A stretch of DNA of 64,000 nt. It comes from Bifidobacterium sp. WK012_4_13 (GTDB lineage: Bacteria > Actinomycetota > Actinomycetes > Actinomycetales > Bifidobacteriaceae). Both the position numbers and the translations under genes were made by a program. Below are positions 56,402-64,000 of this stretch, in pieces. Where the stretch lies: contig NZ_CP129683.1 of assembly GCF_041080835.1 (NCBI RefSeq), positions 1,426,001-1,490,000 of the forward strand. The letters are read 5' to 3'. Positions within the stretch are counted from its first letter, which is position 1. Each line of letters begins with the position of its first letter. The notes below the pieces were generated by a model that was not told the DNA's origin, made no database searches, and was given only the letters and a program-made list of their open reading frames with translations.

Positions 56402-57784
56402 ATGGACTGTTCCATGAACTCGGAAGCAGCCGGGACCACTTACGATTCATCTGCCCGCACGCGCAAGGTCGCAGGCTCCGAAACGGTCTCTTCAGGCACG
56501 CCCCCGATATCATCACGAAGGCGCGCACTGATTCTGATCGTCTCGACTGTCGTTCTTGGCATCGTGGCAGGCATCTCATCTGGACTTCTGTCACTGCTGC
56601 TCTCGTCCGTCGAGCATGCGTTCCTTGGGTTCGTGGAGAGCTCGTCGATGCCTGGCGCGTTCGAAGTCAATCACTGGCGTCGCCTTGCTTCCTTGATTGT
56701 CGGAGGCACCGTCGCCGCTGTCATATGGTGGCTTCTACGCAACAGAGCCAGGCACGTCCCTTCTGTGAAGAAGGCTGTCGACGGCGCTGACATGCCAGTC
56801 TGGCAAACCATCGTGCATGTGATGACACAGATTTTCCTCGTAGGCACGGGCGGATCGGTCGGTCGTGAGGTCGCTCCACGCGAGGCAGGGGCAATGCTTG
56901 GCGGTCTTTGGTTTCGTTTCATGCATCGCTGGGGACTGCAGCAGGAGGATCGGGAGCTGCTGGTCGCCGCCGCAGCCGGCGCCGGTTTTGCTGGCGTATA
57001 CATCTCGCCCCTCACCGGCGCTCTTTTCTGCGTCGAGATTCTGCTCAGGCGCGTGAATGCCGAAACGGTGGCCGTGAGTCTGGCAATGTCTTCTCTCGCA
57101 TCGTTCATAGGCGGCTCGATTCATGGCACGGAACCCTACTATGCCGTTCCGGATACGCCCTTCTCGTGGCAAATTCTCGCATTCGCGGCAGTCGCATCGC
57201 CTCTGATCGGCATTGCCGGTGGCTTCTTCTCTCGTGCATCGCAATGGGCTGAGACTCGCAAGACAACCGGTGTCCATATGCTCTGGCTGCTTCCGCTCAT
57301 CGCTGCGCTGACCGGCATTGTGGCAATATGGGCGCCGGAAGTCATGGGCAATGGACGCGCGCTCGCGCAGACCGCCCTTAACTACTCTGCTGGGACTGCC
57401 ACCAACGTCACCGTGCTCGTCACGCTTGCCGCGTTGGCCTGCGCGAAGGCTTTATTGACGACGCTCACGCTCAAGGCCGGGGCATCTGGAGGTACCCTCA
57501 CCCCTTCCATAGCAATCGGCGCAGCCCTTGGCGCGTTGCTTGGCATCCTCTGGAACAATCTGGTTCCCGGCACGCCAATATGGCAATGTGCGATCGTCGG
57601 TGCAGTCGCCCTCCTCTCGTCATCACAGCACGCACCGCTCATGGCGATGACGATGCTGGCAGAAGTGAGCCATGTGTCCATCACTGCCCTGGGACCATTG
57701 GGACTTGCCACCAGCCTTGGCGTGGCGGCTTCGAATCTTACGAAATTCACCCCGCATCTTGACAATCCAAGACGATCGCTCTGA
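56402..57784 (+). CDS. ClC-family chloride channel/transporter
   Basis: 460 residues, ten or more membrane helices. The chloride-binding signatures are GTGGSVGREVAPREAGAMLGG (normally GSxGPE), AGFAGVYISPLTGALFCVE and KAGASGGTLTPSIAIGAALGA. The gating Glu position of the first motif is Glu in GREV, so coupling to protons is possible. Residues 1-40 are a hydrophilic tail. No CBS domains. The start is ATG 56402; ATG 56414 is an alternative, and neither has a clear ribosome site, consistent with coupling to the gene before. Its stop directly abuts the stop of the convergent gene. Confidence 0.92.
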   Translation: MDCSMNSEAAGTTYDSSARTRKVAGSETVSSGTPPISSRRRALILIVSTVVLGIVAGISSGLLSLLLSSVEHAFLGFVESSSMPGAFEVNHWRRLASLIVGGTVAAVIWWLLRNRARHVPSVKKAVDGADMPVWQTIVHVMTQIFLVGTGGSVGREVAPREAGAMLGGLWFRFMHRWGLQQEDRELLVAAAAGAGFAGVYISPLTGALFCVEILLRRVNAETVAVSLAMSSLASFIGGSIHGTEPYYAVPDTPFSWQILAFAAVASPLIGIAGGFFSRASQWAETRKTTGVHMLWLLPLIAALTGIVAIWAPEVMGNGRALAQTALNYSAGTATNVTVLVTLAALACAKALLTTLTLKAGASGGTLTPSIAIGAALGALLGILWNNLVPGTPIWQCAIVGAVALLSSSQHAPLMAMTMLAEVSHVSITALGPLGLATSLGVAASNLTKFTPHLDNPRRSL

Positions 57785-58966
57785 TCACGATGCCCTTGCC
57801 ACACCTGCTGTCTGCCTTTGAGCGGCGACGGCAAAGGCCTGCTCCAAATCACCCAGCAGATCCCGTACATCTTCTATGCCGATGGCCAGTCGAATGAGTT
57901 CGTCGCTTATCCCCAGCTTGAGTCGCTCTTCGCGAGGAATTTCGAAATGAGTCATCCTGCACGGCAGCTCGGCCAGGCTCTCAACCGCTCCAAGACTCAC
58001 CGCCAGACGAAACACATGTAGATTGTCGACCACGACGCTCGGATCAATGCCCTGTTCCACCTCAAATGACAGAACGCCTCCGGCACCGCTCAAGCCCTTT
58101 GACTTGAGATTGGCCAGACCCTGTCCTGTAGATCCCGGATAGTGCACGGCGCTCACGAGCGGATGGGCGAGAAGATATTGAGCAATCGTCTGAGCATTTG
58201 CCTGCTGACGATCCATACGCAATGCAAGGGTTTGCATTCCACGGCGCACGGCATCGCATTCGTTTGGGGCAAGAACCCCACCCAGGCGATTCTGGGCAAA
58301 GAAGAGACGGTGTGCCAGCGATTCGTTCCTCGCAACTGCAAGGCCTGCAATCACATCGGAATGCCCTGCCAGGTACTTGGTTGCGGAATGGAGCACGATA
58401 TCGGCTCCCAGATCAAGCGGCTGCTGAAGATATGGGGTGACGAACGTGTTGTCAACGATAAGAATCGCACCATAGCGGTGCGCCAGGCCTGCGAGCGCGG
58501 CTATGTCATTCACCTGCAGCAAAGGGTTGGTCAGCGTCTCGACATAGACCGCCTTCGTCCCTGAAAGCTGCAGGGTGCGCGCGACAGCGCTCAGATCCTG
58601 GGTGTCTACCGGATTGACGATCAATCCCCACCTGTCAAAATACTCGTGCAGCTGTGAATAGGTTCCGCCATAGATGTTCGCGCCCACCGCGATGCGATCG
58701 CCTGGAGAGAATATGGACAGCGCGGCATGAATCGCCGCCAACCCAGAGGAGAATGCAAACCCCTGAAAGCCATGTTCCAGTTGCGCAATCTGACGTTCGA
58801 GAAATTCTCGGGTCGGATTGCCGGAACGCGCATAGTCCCATCGCGGAGCCTCGTCGACGGAGCGAAAGGCGTAGGTCGATGAATTATAGATCGGAGGGTT
58901 CACTGCGCCCGTCCCATTGTCCTGAACACCCACTCCATGCACCAGTTGCGTTGTGAATTGAACCAT
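57785..58966 (-). CDS. Trans-sulfuration PLP enzyme (cystathionine gamma-synthase type)
   Basis: 393 residues, fold-type I PLP enzyme of the Cys/Met metabolism family. PLP lysine in LHSATKYLAGHSDVIAG; DYARSGNPTREFLE and FSSGLAAIHAAL bind the cofactor; the C-terminus has VSLGAVESLAELPCRMTH. It may make cystathionine for methionine synthesis or cleave sulfur amino acids; sequence alone does not separate the two. ATG 58966 has GAGGG nine bases upstream; ATG 58975 is an alternative. A run of ten C lies about 235 bases upstream. Confidence 0.9.
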   Translation of the reverse strand: MVQFTTQLVHGVGVQDNGTGAVNPPIYNSSTYAFRSVDEAPRWDYARSGNPTREFLERQIAQLEHGFQGFAFSSGLAAIHAALSIFSPGDRIAVGANIYGGTYSQLHEYFDRWGLIVNPVDTQDLSAVARTLQLSGTKAVYVETLTNPLLQVNDIAALAGLAHRYGAILIVDNTFVTPYLQQPLDLGADIVLHSATKYLAGHSDVIAGLAVARNESLAHRLFFAQNRLGGVLAPNECDAVRRGMQTLALRMDRQQANAQTIAQYLLAHPLVSAVHYPGSTGQGLANLKSKGLSGAGGVLSFEVEQGIDPSVVVDNLHVFRLAVSLGAVESLAELPCRMTHFEIPREERLKLGISDELIRLAIGIEDVRDLLGDLEQAFAVAAQRQTAGVARAS

Positions 58967-59267
58967 CGTCGCCATCCCTCGATTCTCTTCCTGTCCGATT
59001 GCCGGGCGACCATGTCACGCCCTTGCCGATGCACTTGAACCTATCAGGGTTGCAGGGCGGAAACCAAGCCCCGCAATATACGAAAAATCTATGCGCCGTT
59101 ACTCGTCACCGACTTATCAAGGCTTATCGACCATGACTGCTGCCGAGGTTCTCACATCGCTCGCATCGCGACACTCCACAGTGCCATGCAACAGCCGCCC
59201 CCCCCCCAACTTGTGCCGGCACAATCCTGGTTCCTCGAATTCGGCATATGGCGTCGATTCATCCAGG
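58967..59267. other. Gene-free region with a C10 tract
   Basis: 301 bases between the SDR gene and the PLP enzyme. It holds an uninterrupted run of ten C at 59198-59207 and must contain the PLP-enzyme promoter. I see no SAM riboswitch signature. Confidence 0.5.
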
Positions 59268-60044
59268 TCATACTATGAATGCCGCCGACACCTCCTGACG
59301 AGGCCGTAAGTCGACATTGGTGATCTGCACGTCTTCGCCGGCCCGTGCAATCCAGAGCACCGCATCGGCAACGGTCTGCGGGTCGATATAAGCCTGCGGA
59401 ACGAATTCAATTCCCAGACGATCATTGATGGCATGCAGCATCTTCGTGTTGATCTGGCCAGGATAGATGGTGCTGACTCGAACACCGTTCGATGCCTCCT
59501 CAAGACGAAGCGTATCCGCGTATCCGCGAAGCGCATGCTTTGAGGCAGCATATATGGAATGATTCTCCACGGCTCTCTCACCAGCTCCGGAGTTGATGAA
59601 CACAACCGTTCCCTTCACCGATCTGATGGCTGGCAGCAGACCTGTCGTGAGCAGCGACGGAGCGACCACATTCGTTTTCAGAACGGTCCCCCAATCCTCC
59701 GCCGTCGCATGGTCGGCTCTCCCGACAACCGCGACCGCCGCCGCATGAACGACCAGATCGATTCCAGCGTGCTCCCTGTCATTCAGCTCTCGAGACCAGG
59801 CAAGAAGGTCCTCGCTGCTCGAAAGATCGAGAGTGAACGCTTCCACATCGTGAATGGAGTTCAATTCCTTGGCGTCCGTATAGGACCTCACGATGGCAAG
59901 CACCCGCCAACCCTGTCGAATCAAACCGCGCACCACGCTGCCACCCACTGCGCCACCCGCCCCCGTGACAAGCGCCGTTCCCTGACGAGACGCCTTCCCG
60001 GAAGGTGTTCTCCTCTCTTGGGATTTCTGCCCATATGTCACCAT
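59268..60044 (-). CDS. Short-chain dehydrogenase/reductase
   Basis: 258 residues, classical SDR. Cofactor motif TGAGGAVGGSVV (residues 27-38), VVHAAAV for the NNAG position, catalytic Ser in FINSGAG and YAASK with Tyr and Lys. An N-terminal extension of about 20 basic residues precedes the fold. ATG 60044 comes one base after the LivGF stop, with AGGGAAGG upstream, so it is the last gene of the amino-acid transporter operon. Substrate unknown; the linkage to an amino-acid importer suggests a sugar or oxo-acid catabolic step, without direct support. Confidence 0.9.
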   Translation of the reverse strand: MVTYGQKSQERRTPSGKASRQGTALVTGAGGAVGGSVVRGLIRQGWRVLAIVRSYTDAKELNSIHDVEAFTLDLSSSEDLLAWSRELNDREHAGIDLVVHAAAVAVVGRADHATAEDWGTVLKTNVVAPSLLTTGLLPAIRSVKGTVVFINSGAGERAVENHSIYAASKHALRGYADTLRLEEASNGVRVSTIYPGQINTKMLHAINDRLGIEFVPQAYIDPQTVADAVLWIARAGEDVQITNVDLRPRQEVSAAFIV

Positions 60045-60045
60045 G

Positions 60046-61875
60046 TCATGCACCTTCCCTGGCTCCACCGAGATATGCTTCCTGAACCTGCGGATTGTCC
60101 AACAACGATGATGCTGGGCCCTGCAGCCTGATGCTGCCGTTCTGCAGCACATAGCCATAGTCGGCGATGGAAAGGGCCAGTTCGGCCTGCTGCTCGACCA
60201 TCAGCACGGATATGCCCAGATCATCACGCAACTTGACGATCTGTTCGAGCACGTCTTCGACAAGCTTGGGAGACAACCCCATCGTGGGCTCATCCATGCA
60301 AATCAGCCGAGGATGGCTCATCAGAGCCCTGGCAAACGCCAGCATCTGCTGCTCTCCGCCCGAAAGCGTTCCGGCCTGCTGATTCCTGCGTTCCTTCAGA
60401 CGCGGAAATCGCATATACATGTCGTCCAGATCATCGCGAATCTCGCCTTTGCCTTTTCTGGTGTATGCGCCGGCAAGCAGATTCTCCTGCACACTCATCT
60501 GGGGAAATACACGTCTCGCTTCGGGAACTGCACCAATGCCAGACATGACCCTGCGACGCGTGCTTGCCGAGGTGATGTCGACGCCGTCATAGAGAATCTG
60601 CCCACGCCTCGTTCTTTCAAGTCCCAGTATGGATTTCATCGTGGTGGACTTTCCTGAGGCATTGCCCCCAAGCAGCGAGACTATGGCACGATGCGGGACG
60701 TCCACTGAGATGCTCTGCAAGGCATGAACCTGACCATAGAAGACGTCTATCGCACGAATGCTGAGCAGAGCTTCCTCAGCATTCCCGGCATGGGAAGGAG
60801 CCTCGGCTCCATCAATGACCGGATTGCCATTCTGCCGATCCGCCTCACCGCCCGGCATGCCCGCTGCCGCATTCAGGGCATCTTCGGGCTGCCGCTCCAG
60901 AGCGTTCTGCATGCTCAGGACCGCGCGAGAATCATCGATCTTCCTCTTTGCGCTCGGCCTTCGCTTTCCAAGATAGGCCTCGACTACCTGAGGATTGCTT
61001 CTCACCTCGTCAGGATCGCCCTGAGCGATGATTCTGCCGCCGTCCATCGCAAGCACCCGGTCGGAAAGCGCAGTGACCAGTTCGATCTTGTGCTCGACCA
61101 GCAGAATGGTGTGGCCCTGGTCCTTCAGAAATTGCAGCTGACGCAAGACCTCTGCCGTCTCAGACTGGTTCATGCCAGCAGTCGGCTCGTCCAGAAGCAG
61201 CAACGTGGGCTCGCTGATATGCGCCCGGGCGATTTCCGTCCTCCGCCTGTTCGCATATGACAGGGTGTAGGCATAATCGCTGCGTCGTGATTCCAACCGC
61301 TCACGGAAACGGTCGATCTCACGACCTATGCGCTGTTCCACTTCGCGCCGTTCTCTGCGAACATGTGGGCCAGGAATGAGGGCCACTCCCGTTTCTGCCA
61401 ATAAAGGCAGCCATTTCAAGATGGGAAAGCGCTGCAACCCTGAGAAGGGGCGCTGTGCCCGAAGCTTCTTGTGATACCCCAGCCCTATGTTTTCGTCAAC
61501 TGTCAGACCGGCGAATACCCGCCCATTCTGAAAGGTTCGCGCCAAGCCTCGATCGGAAACCTCAGCTGCGCTCAGACCCGCAACCGGATTGTTTTCTATG
61601 TCGATCAGCCCGGCATCAGGCGCGATGAACCCGGAAATCAGATTGATGGTGGTGGATTTACCCGAACCATTCGGCCCTATGATCGAAATGACCTCTCCCT
61701 TGTGCAGGTCGAACGATAGCTTATCGACCGCCCGCAATCCCTGGAAGGATTTTTCGATGTCTCGCACCCTCAGCACGATGGGATTCTCGAGCACCGCCCT
61801 GCGGTGTTCGGCATTCGACGACATCGAGTTCAATGGCACCGACGGATCGCTGCCTTCATGAAGATGATCAGCCAT
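60046..61875 (-). CDS. livGF: Fused LivG-LivF ATPase of a branched-chain amino-acid type ABC transporter
   Basis: 609 residues with two complete ABC ATPase units. The first (about 30-305) has GPNGSGKST, QNGRVFAGLT at the Q-loop, LSYANRRRTEIARAHI as a degenerate signature and LLLLDEPTAGMN, with the long LivG insert after the Q-loop. The second (about 365-605) has GGNASGKST, an SGGEQQMLAFARAL signature and ICMDEPTMGLS, as in LivF. A linker of about 55 residues rich in Asn, Ala and Glu joins them. ATG 61875 is five bases past the permease stop; the frame stays open far upstream through the permease gene, but that part is a wrong-frame shadow. Confidence 0.9.
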   Translation of the reverse strand: MADHLHEGSDPSVPLNSMSSNAEHRRAVLENPIVLRVRDIEKSFQGLRAVDKLSFDLHKGEVISIIGPNGSGKSTTINLISGFIAPDAGLIDIENNPVAGLSAAEVSDRGLARTFQNGRVFAGLTVDENIGLGYHKKLRAQRPFSGLQRFPILKWLPLLAETGVALIPGPHVRRERREVEQRIGREIDRFRERLESRRSDYAYTLSYANRRRTEIARAHISEPTLLLLDEPTAGMNQSETAEVLRQLQFLKDQGHTILLVEHKIELVTALSDRVLAMDGGRIIAQGDPDEVRSNPQVVEAYLGKRRPSAKRKIDDSRAVLSMQNALERQPEDALNAAAGMPGGEADRQNGNPVIDGAEAPSHAGNAEEALLSIRAIDVFYGQVHALQSISVDVPHRAIVSLLGGNASGKSTTMKSILGLERTRRGQILYDGVDITSASTRRRVMSGIGAVPEARRVFPQMSVQENLLAGAYTRKGKGEIRDDLDDMYMRFPRLKERRNQQAGTLSGGEQQMLAFARALMSHPRLICMDEPTMGLSPKLVEDVLEQIVKLRDDLGISVLMVEQQAELALSIADYGYVLQNGSIRLQGPASSLLDNPQVQEAYLGGAREGA

Positions 61876-61880
61876 TGGAA

Positions 61881-63695
61881 TCAGACCTTTCTTGCAAAAA
61901 GACCTTGCGGCCTGAACAGAATTATGAGGATCAGGAGCAGACCATAGATGATGATTCGCGCATCGGGAACTATGCGCAGCAGCTCTGGCCCTCCGATCAG
62001 GATGACTGAGCCAAGAACCGCGCCAAGAGGCGAGTTCATGCCCCCGAGCACGATGATGGTGAGGATCAGGACCGACACGTTCGAGGTGAAGACGGTTGGA
62101 TCGATGTATGTGTATTGATGCGCAAGCAAAGCCCCTGCAAGACCGGTGAAGAATGTTGCAATCGCATAGGCCAGGGATTTGTATGCACCAGTCCTGATGC
62201 TCAATGCCTGTGACGCCTCCTGATCGGAACCGATCGCTTCGAATACCCTGCCCAGGTGAGAGGAACGAATGCGTGTGACCACCACAAGCGCGAAGAGCAT
62301 GACCACGATGTCCAACAGATATTGCATCTGCTGAGTGAACAGCACCTGCCCGAAAACCGTTGGAAATGGTATGCCCTGTATTCCCAGCGAACCTTTCGTC
62401 AGCGGCTCCCACAGACGAATGATGGCAACCATCACGGCACCCACACCGATTGTCGCGATTGCAACGTAATGGCCGGAAAGCTTCCACACGGGGAAGGTGA
62501 GCAGGCTCGATGCGATCGCCGCAATGATGCCTGCCGCGAGCAACGACAGCAGAAAAGGCCAGTGCAGCTGGGTCGTCAACAATGCCGAGGCATAGGCCCC
62601 CACGGCCAGGGGACCGGCCATTCCCAGAATCGTCTGACCTGCGGAACCCGAGATCAAGGTAAGCCCCACTGCGGCTATTGCATAGATCGCTATCTGCGTG
62701 CCGACTCCGGCAAGATAGTCGGAGAGGAAGAAGGGCGAAGCCAGCAAAATTCCTGCAAGCGCCAGATTCCCCCACCAAGGCAGGGCTATCGGTCTGCCGC
62801 CGCCAAGGAACGTGCCTGTCAGTGGCTCTGACTTCACATCGTTCTTCGGTCCCAACAGACCCTGCGGTCTCAGAATCAGAATGATGAGCAGGGCTCCGAA
62901 TGTGATGAGGTCATGCGCTCCGTCGCCAAGCCACGAGATGCCGACAGCTTCGACAACGCCCAGCACAAGGCCTCCAACCACGGCACCAGGTATGGACCCC
63001 AGACCCCCGATCGTTGCGGCCACGAAGGCAGTCATGCCTATGGTGCCCCCATTCATGGGATTGATGTTCGAGTTGAAAAGTCCGACGAAGATCCCCGATA
63101 CGCCCGCCAGAACCGAACCGATGACGAATGAGACGTTGCGAATCGACTTGACCGGAATGCCCATCTGACGTGCAGCCTGAGAGTCCTGCGATGTGGCTCG
63201 AATCGCCTGACCCGTCTTGCCGTATTTCAGGAACGCCCACAGTGAAATCATGATCAGCACGGTAAGCAGCACCATCACCACATCGGACGTTCCAAAACGA
63301 ACGTCGAACAATTGCAGGTTGTAGGTGGGCAGCAGCTTCGGGAAGGGTCTCGTCTGCGGGCCGAAGACGACCTGGAGACCGTTGTCCAGTATCTGACCGA
63401 CGCCAATCGTCGCGAGCAATGCTGCAATGGGCTTGCGACCCTCCAGCGGAGCGATCACCGCGGTGTTCATCAGCAATCCCAAAAGACCGGTGACGACGAT
63501 CACGGCGACAGCGATTGGGACGATTCCCCAGCCAAGGGATGCACCCAACCACCAGGCGACCATGATTCCAACCGCGACGACCGACCCTTGCGCAAAGTTG
63601 GCGACGTTGGTGACGCCAAAAATCAAGGACATGCCGACGGCCACGAGGGCATATGCGCTGCCGTGAATAAGGCCGGAAAAAAGTGTATCAATCAT
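61881..63695 (-). CDS. livHM: Fused LivH-LivM permease of a branched-chain amino-acid type ABC transporter
   Basis: 604 residues. The N-terminal half (1 to about 290) is a LivH permease: MIDTLFSGLIHGSAYALVAVGMSLIFGVTNVANFAQG, EGRKPIAALLATIG and a coupling RATSQDSQAARQMGI loop. The C-terminal half (about 310-604) is LivM: LTLISGSAGQTILGMAGPLAVGAY, EAIGSDQEASQALSIRTGAYK and the end LFRPQGLFARK. The two halves would make one full transmembrane pore. It is followed by the fused ATPase. Substrate could be branched-chain amino acids, amides or urea. Confidence 0.93.
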   Translation of the reverse strand: MIDTLFSGLIHGSAYALVAVGMSLIFGVTNVANFAQGSVVAVGIMVAWWLGASLGWGIVPIAVAVIVVTGLLGLLMNTAVIAPLEGRKPIAALLATIGVGQILDNGLQVVFGPQTRPFPKLLPTYNLQLFDVRFGTSDVVMVLLTVLIMISLWAFLKYGKTGQAIRATSQDSQAARQMGIPVKSIRNVSFVIGSVLAGVSGIFVGLFNSNINPMNGGTIGMTAFVAATIGGLGSIPGAVVGGLVLGVVEAVGISWLGDGAHDLITFGALLIILILRPQGLLGPKNDVKSEPLTGTFLGGGRPIALPWWGNLALAGILLASPFFLSDYLAGVGTQIAIYAIAAVGLTLISGSAGQTILGMAGPLAVGAYASALLTTQLHWPFLLSLLAAGIIAAIASSLLTFPVWKLSGHYVAIATIGVGAVMVAIIRLWEPLTKGSLGIQGIPFPTVFGQVLFTQQMQYLLDIVVMLFALVVVTRIRSSHLGRVFEAIGSDQEASQALSIRTGAYKSLAYAIATFFTGLAGALLAHQYTYIDPTVFTSNVSVLILTIIVLGGMNSPLGAVLGSVILIGGPELLRIVPDARIIIYGLLLILIILFRPQGLFARKV

Positions 63696-63764
63696 ATGAT
63701 GTGCTTCCTAGCTGCATGGTGCGGCAGGCGCTAGATCGCCTGCCGCGGTGGGTGAATGCCCCGA

Positions 63765-64000
63765 CTACGCCTCGTATTGCACGAATTTGCCATCCTTGAC
63801 AATCAGCAGGATGGGTTTGATGCTGTCTGCACGGCGCGTCTTCTGATTGAAGGTGAAGGTGCCTCCGTTACCCTGATACAGCGGGAAGTCAGTCACGGTC
63901 TGCAAGGCTTTCTGAATGCCGTCGCGGGTGGGCTCGGTCTTGTTGGCGGCGTGCGCCAGATCGATGATCGCCTGATATGCCGTCACCTCGAAGTTACCAG
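63765..64000 (-). CDS. Branched-chain amino-acid type binding protein, C-terminus (cut by window end)
   Basis: About 78 C-terminal residues, open to the window edge; the start is outside. TAYQAIIDLAHAANKTEPTRDGIQKALQTV, GNGGTFTFNQKTRRADSIKPI and VKDGKFVQYEA match the end of LivJ/LivK-type periplasmic binding proteins. It lies 69 bases before the fused permease and heads the operon. Confidence 0.85.
   Translation of the reverse strand, partial: GNFEVTAYQAIIDLAHAANKTEPTRDGIQKALQTVTDFPLYQGNGGTFTFNQKTRRADSIKPILLIVKDGKFVQYEA

Noticed and set aside
58967..59267. SAM riboswitch ahead of the sulfur amino-acid enzyme
   Set aside because: No recognisable SAM-I, SAM-II or SAM-IV core sequence on the minus strand.
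59091..59309. Small plus-strand frame across the C10 tract
   Set aside because: Pro/Ser/Arg-rich, no ribosome site, no motif; overlaps the SDR 3' end.
61876..62778. Upstream part of the long 910-codon open frame ahead of the fused ATPase
   Set aside because: It lies in another frame inside the fused permease gene, has an Arg/Ser/His-rich composition without motifs, and the true start at 61875 follows the permease stop.

Overview
The window reads as a chromosomal segment of a Bifidobacterium or a close relative in the Bifidobacteriaceae. The evidence is a high-G+C actinobacterial codon style, a 16S-23S-5S operon whose spacer carries no tRNA gene, an antitermination-like element ahead of 16S, and several binding-protein sugar importers without their own ATPase, accompanied by LacI/ROK regulators and GH13/GH36 glycosidases. 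The species cannot be fixed from the sequence alone. A bifunctional trehalose-6-phosphate synthase/phosphatase and a siderophore uptake operon are less usual for gut bifidobacteria and may point to an environmental, insect-associated or cold-tolerant lineage (inference).

Layout. 0-8 kb: the end of a GH13 alpha-glucosidase, then a LacI regulator overlapping a second GH13 enzyme on the plus strand, facing a minus-strand binding protein, two permeases and a TraX-like membrane protein. 8-10.5 kb: nitroreductase, a small Cys-pair protein and an aldo/keto reductase. 10.6-16.4 kb: rRNA operon on the minus strand. 16.4-24.3 kb: sirtuin; a siderophore operon (binding protein, two FecCD permeases, ATPase, reductase); divergent threonine ammonia-lyase. 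24.3-37.7 kb: alpha-glucan and trehalose block with an oligo-1,6-glucosidase-like enzyme, OtsA-OtsB, a second sugar importer coupled to a debranching-type glycosidase, a LacI regulator and a second oligo-1,6-glucosidase paralogue. 37.7-38.26 kb: a gene-free stretch of nested inverted repeats and an array of hairpins with ACC loops. 38.2-45.3 kb: a raffinose-type cluster (importer, ROK regulator, GH36 alpha-galactosidase). 45.5-64 kb: ketopantoate reductase family enzyme, TadA, Ca2+-type P-ATPase, CPA1 antiporter, esterase, a membrane protein, histidine phosphatase, ClC channel, cystathionine gamma-synthase type enzyme, SDR, and a branched-chain amino-acid type ABC transporter with fused permeases and fused ATPases, cut by the window end.

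How the genes work together. Three oligosaccharide importers bring in alpha-glucosides and alpha-galactosides. The intracellular GH13 and GH36 enzymes cut them, and local LacI/ROK proteins presumably repress the clusters until sugar is present. No sugar-type ATPase is encoded with any of the three, so a shared MsiK-like ATPase elsewhere is expected. The most unusual DNA is non-coding: a tandem hairpin array after the raffinose permease in which at least one unit repeats the codons Gly-Ala-Val-Lys-stop followed by a different stem; a loose family of intergenic inverted repeats; and a perfect 38-bp palindrome acting as a terminator.
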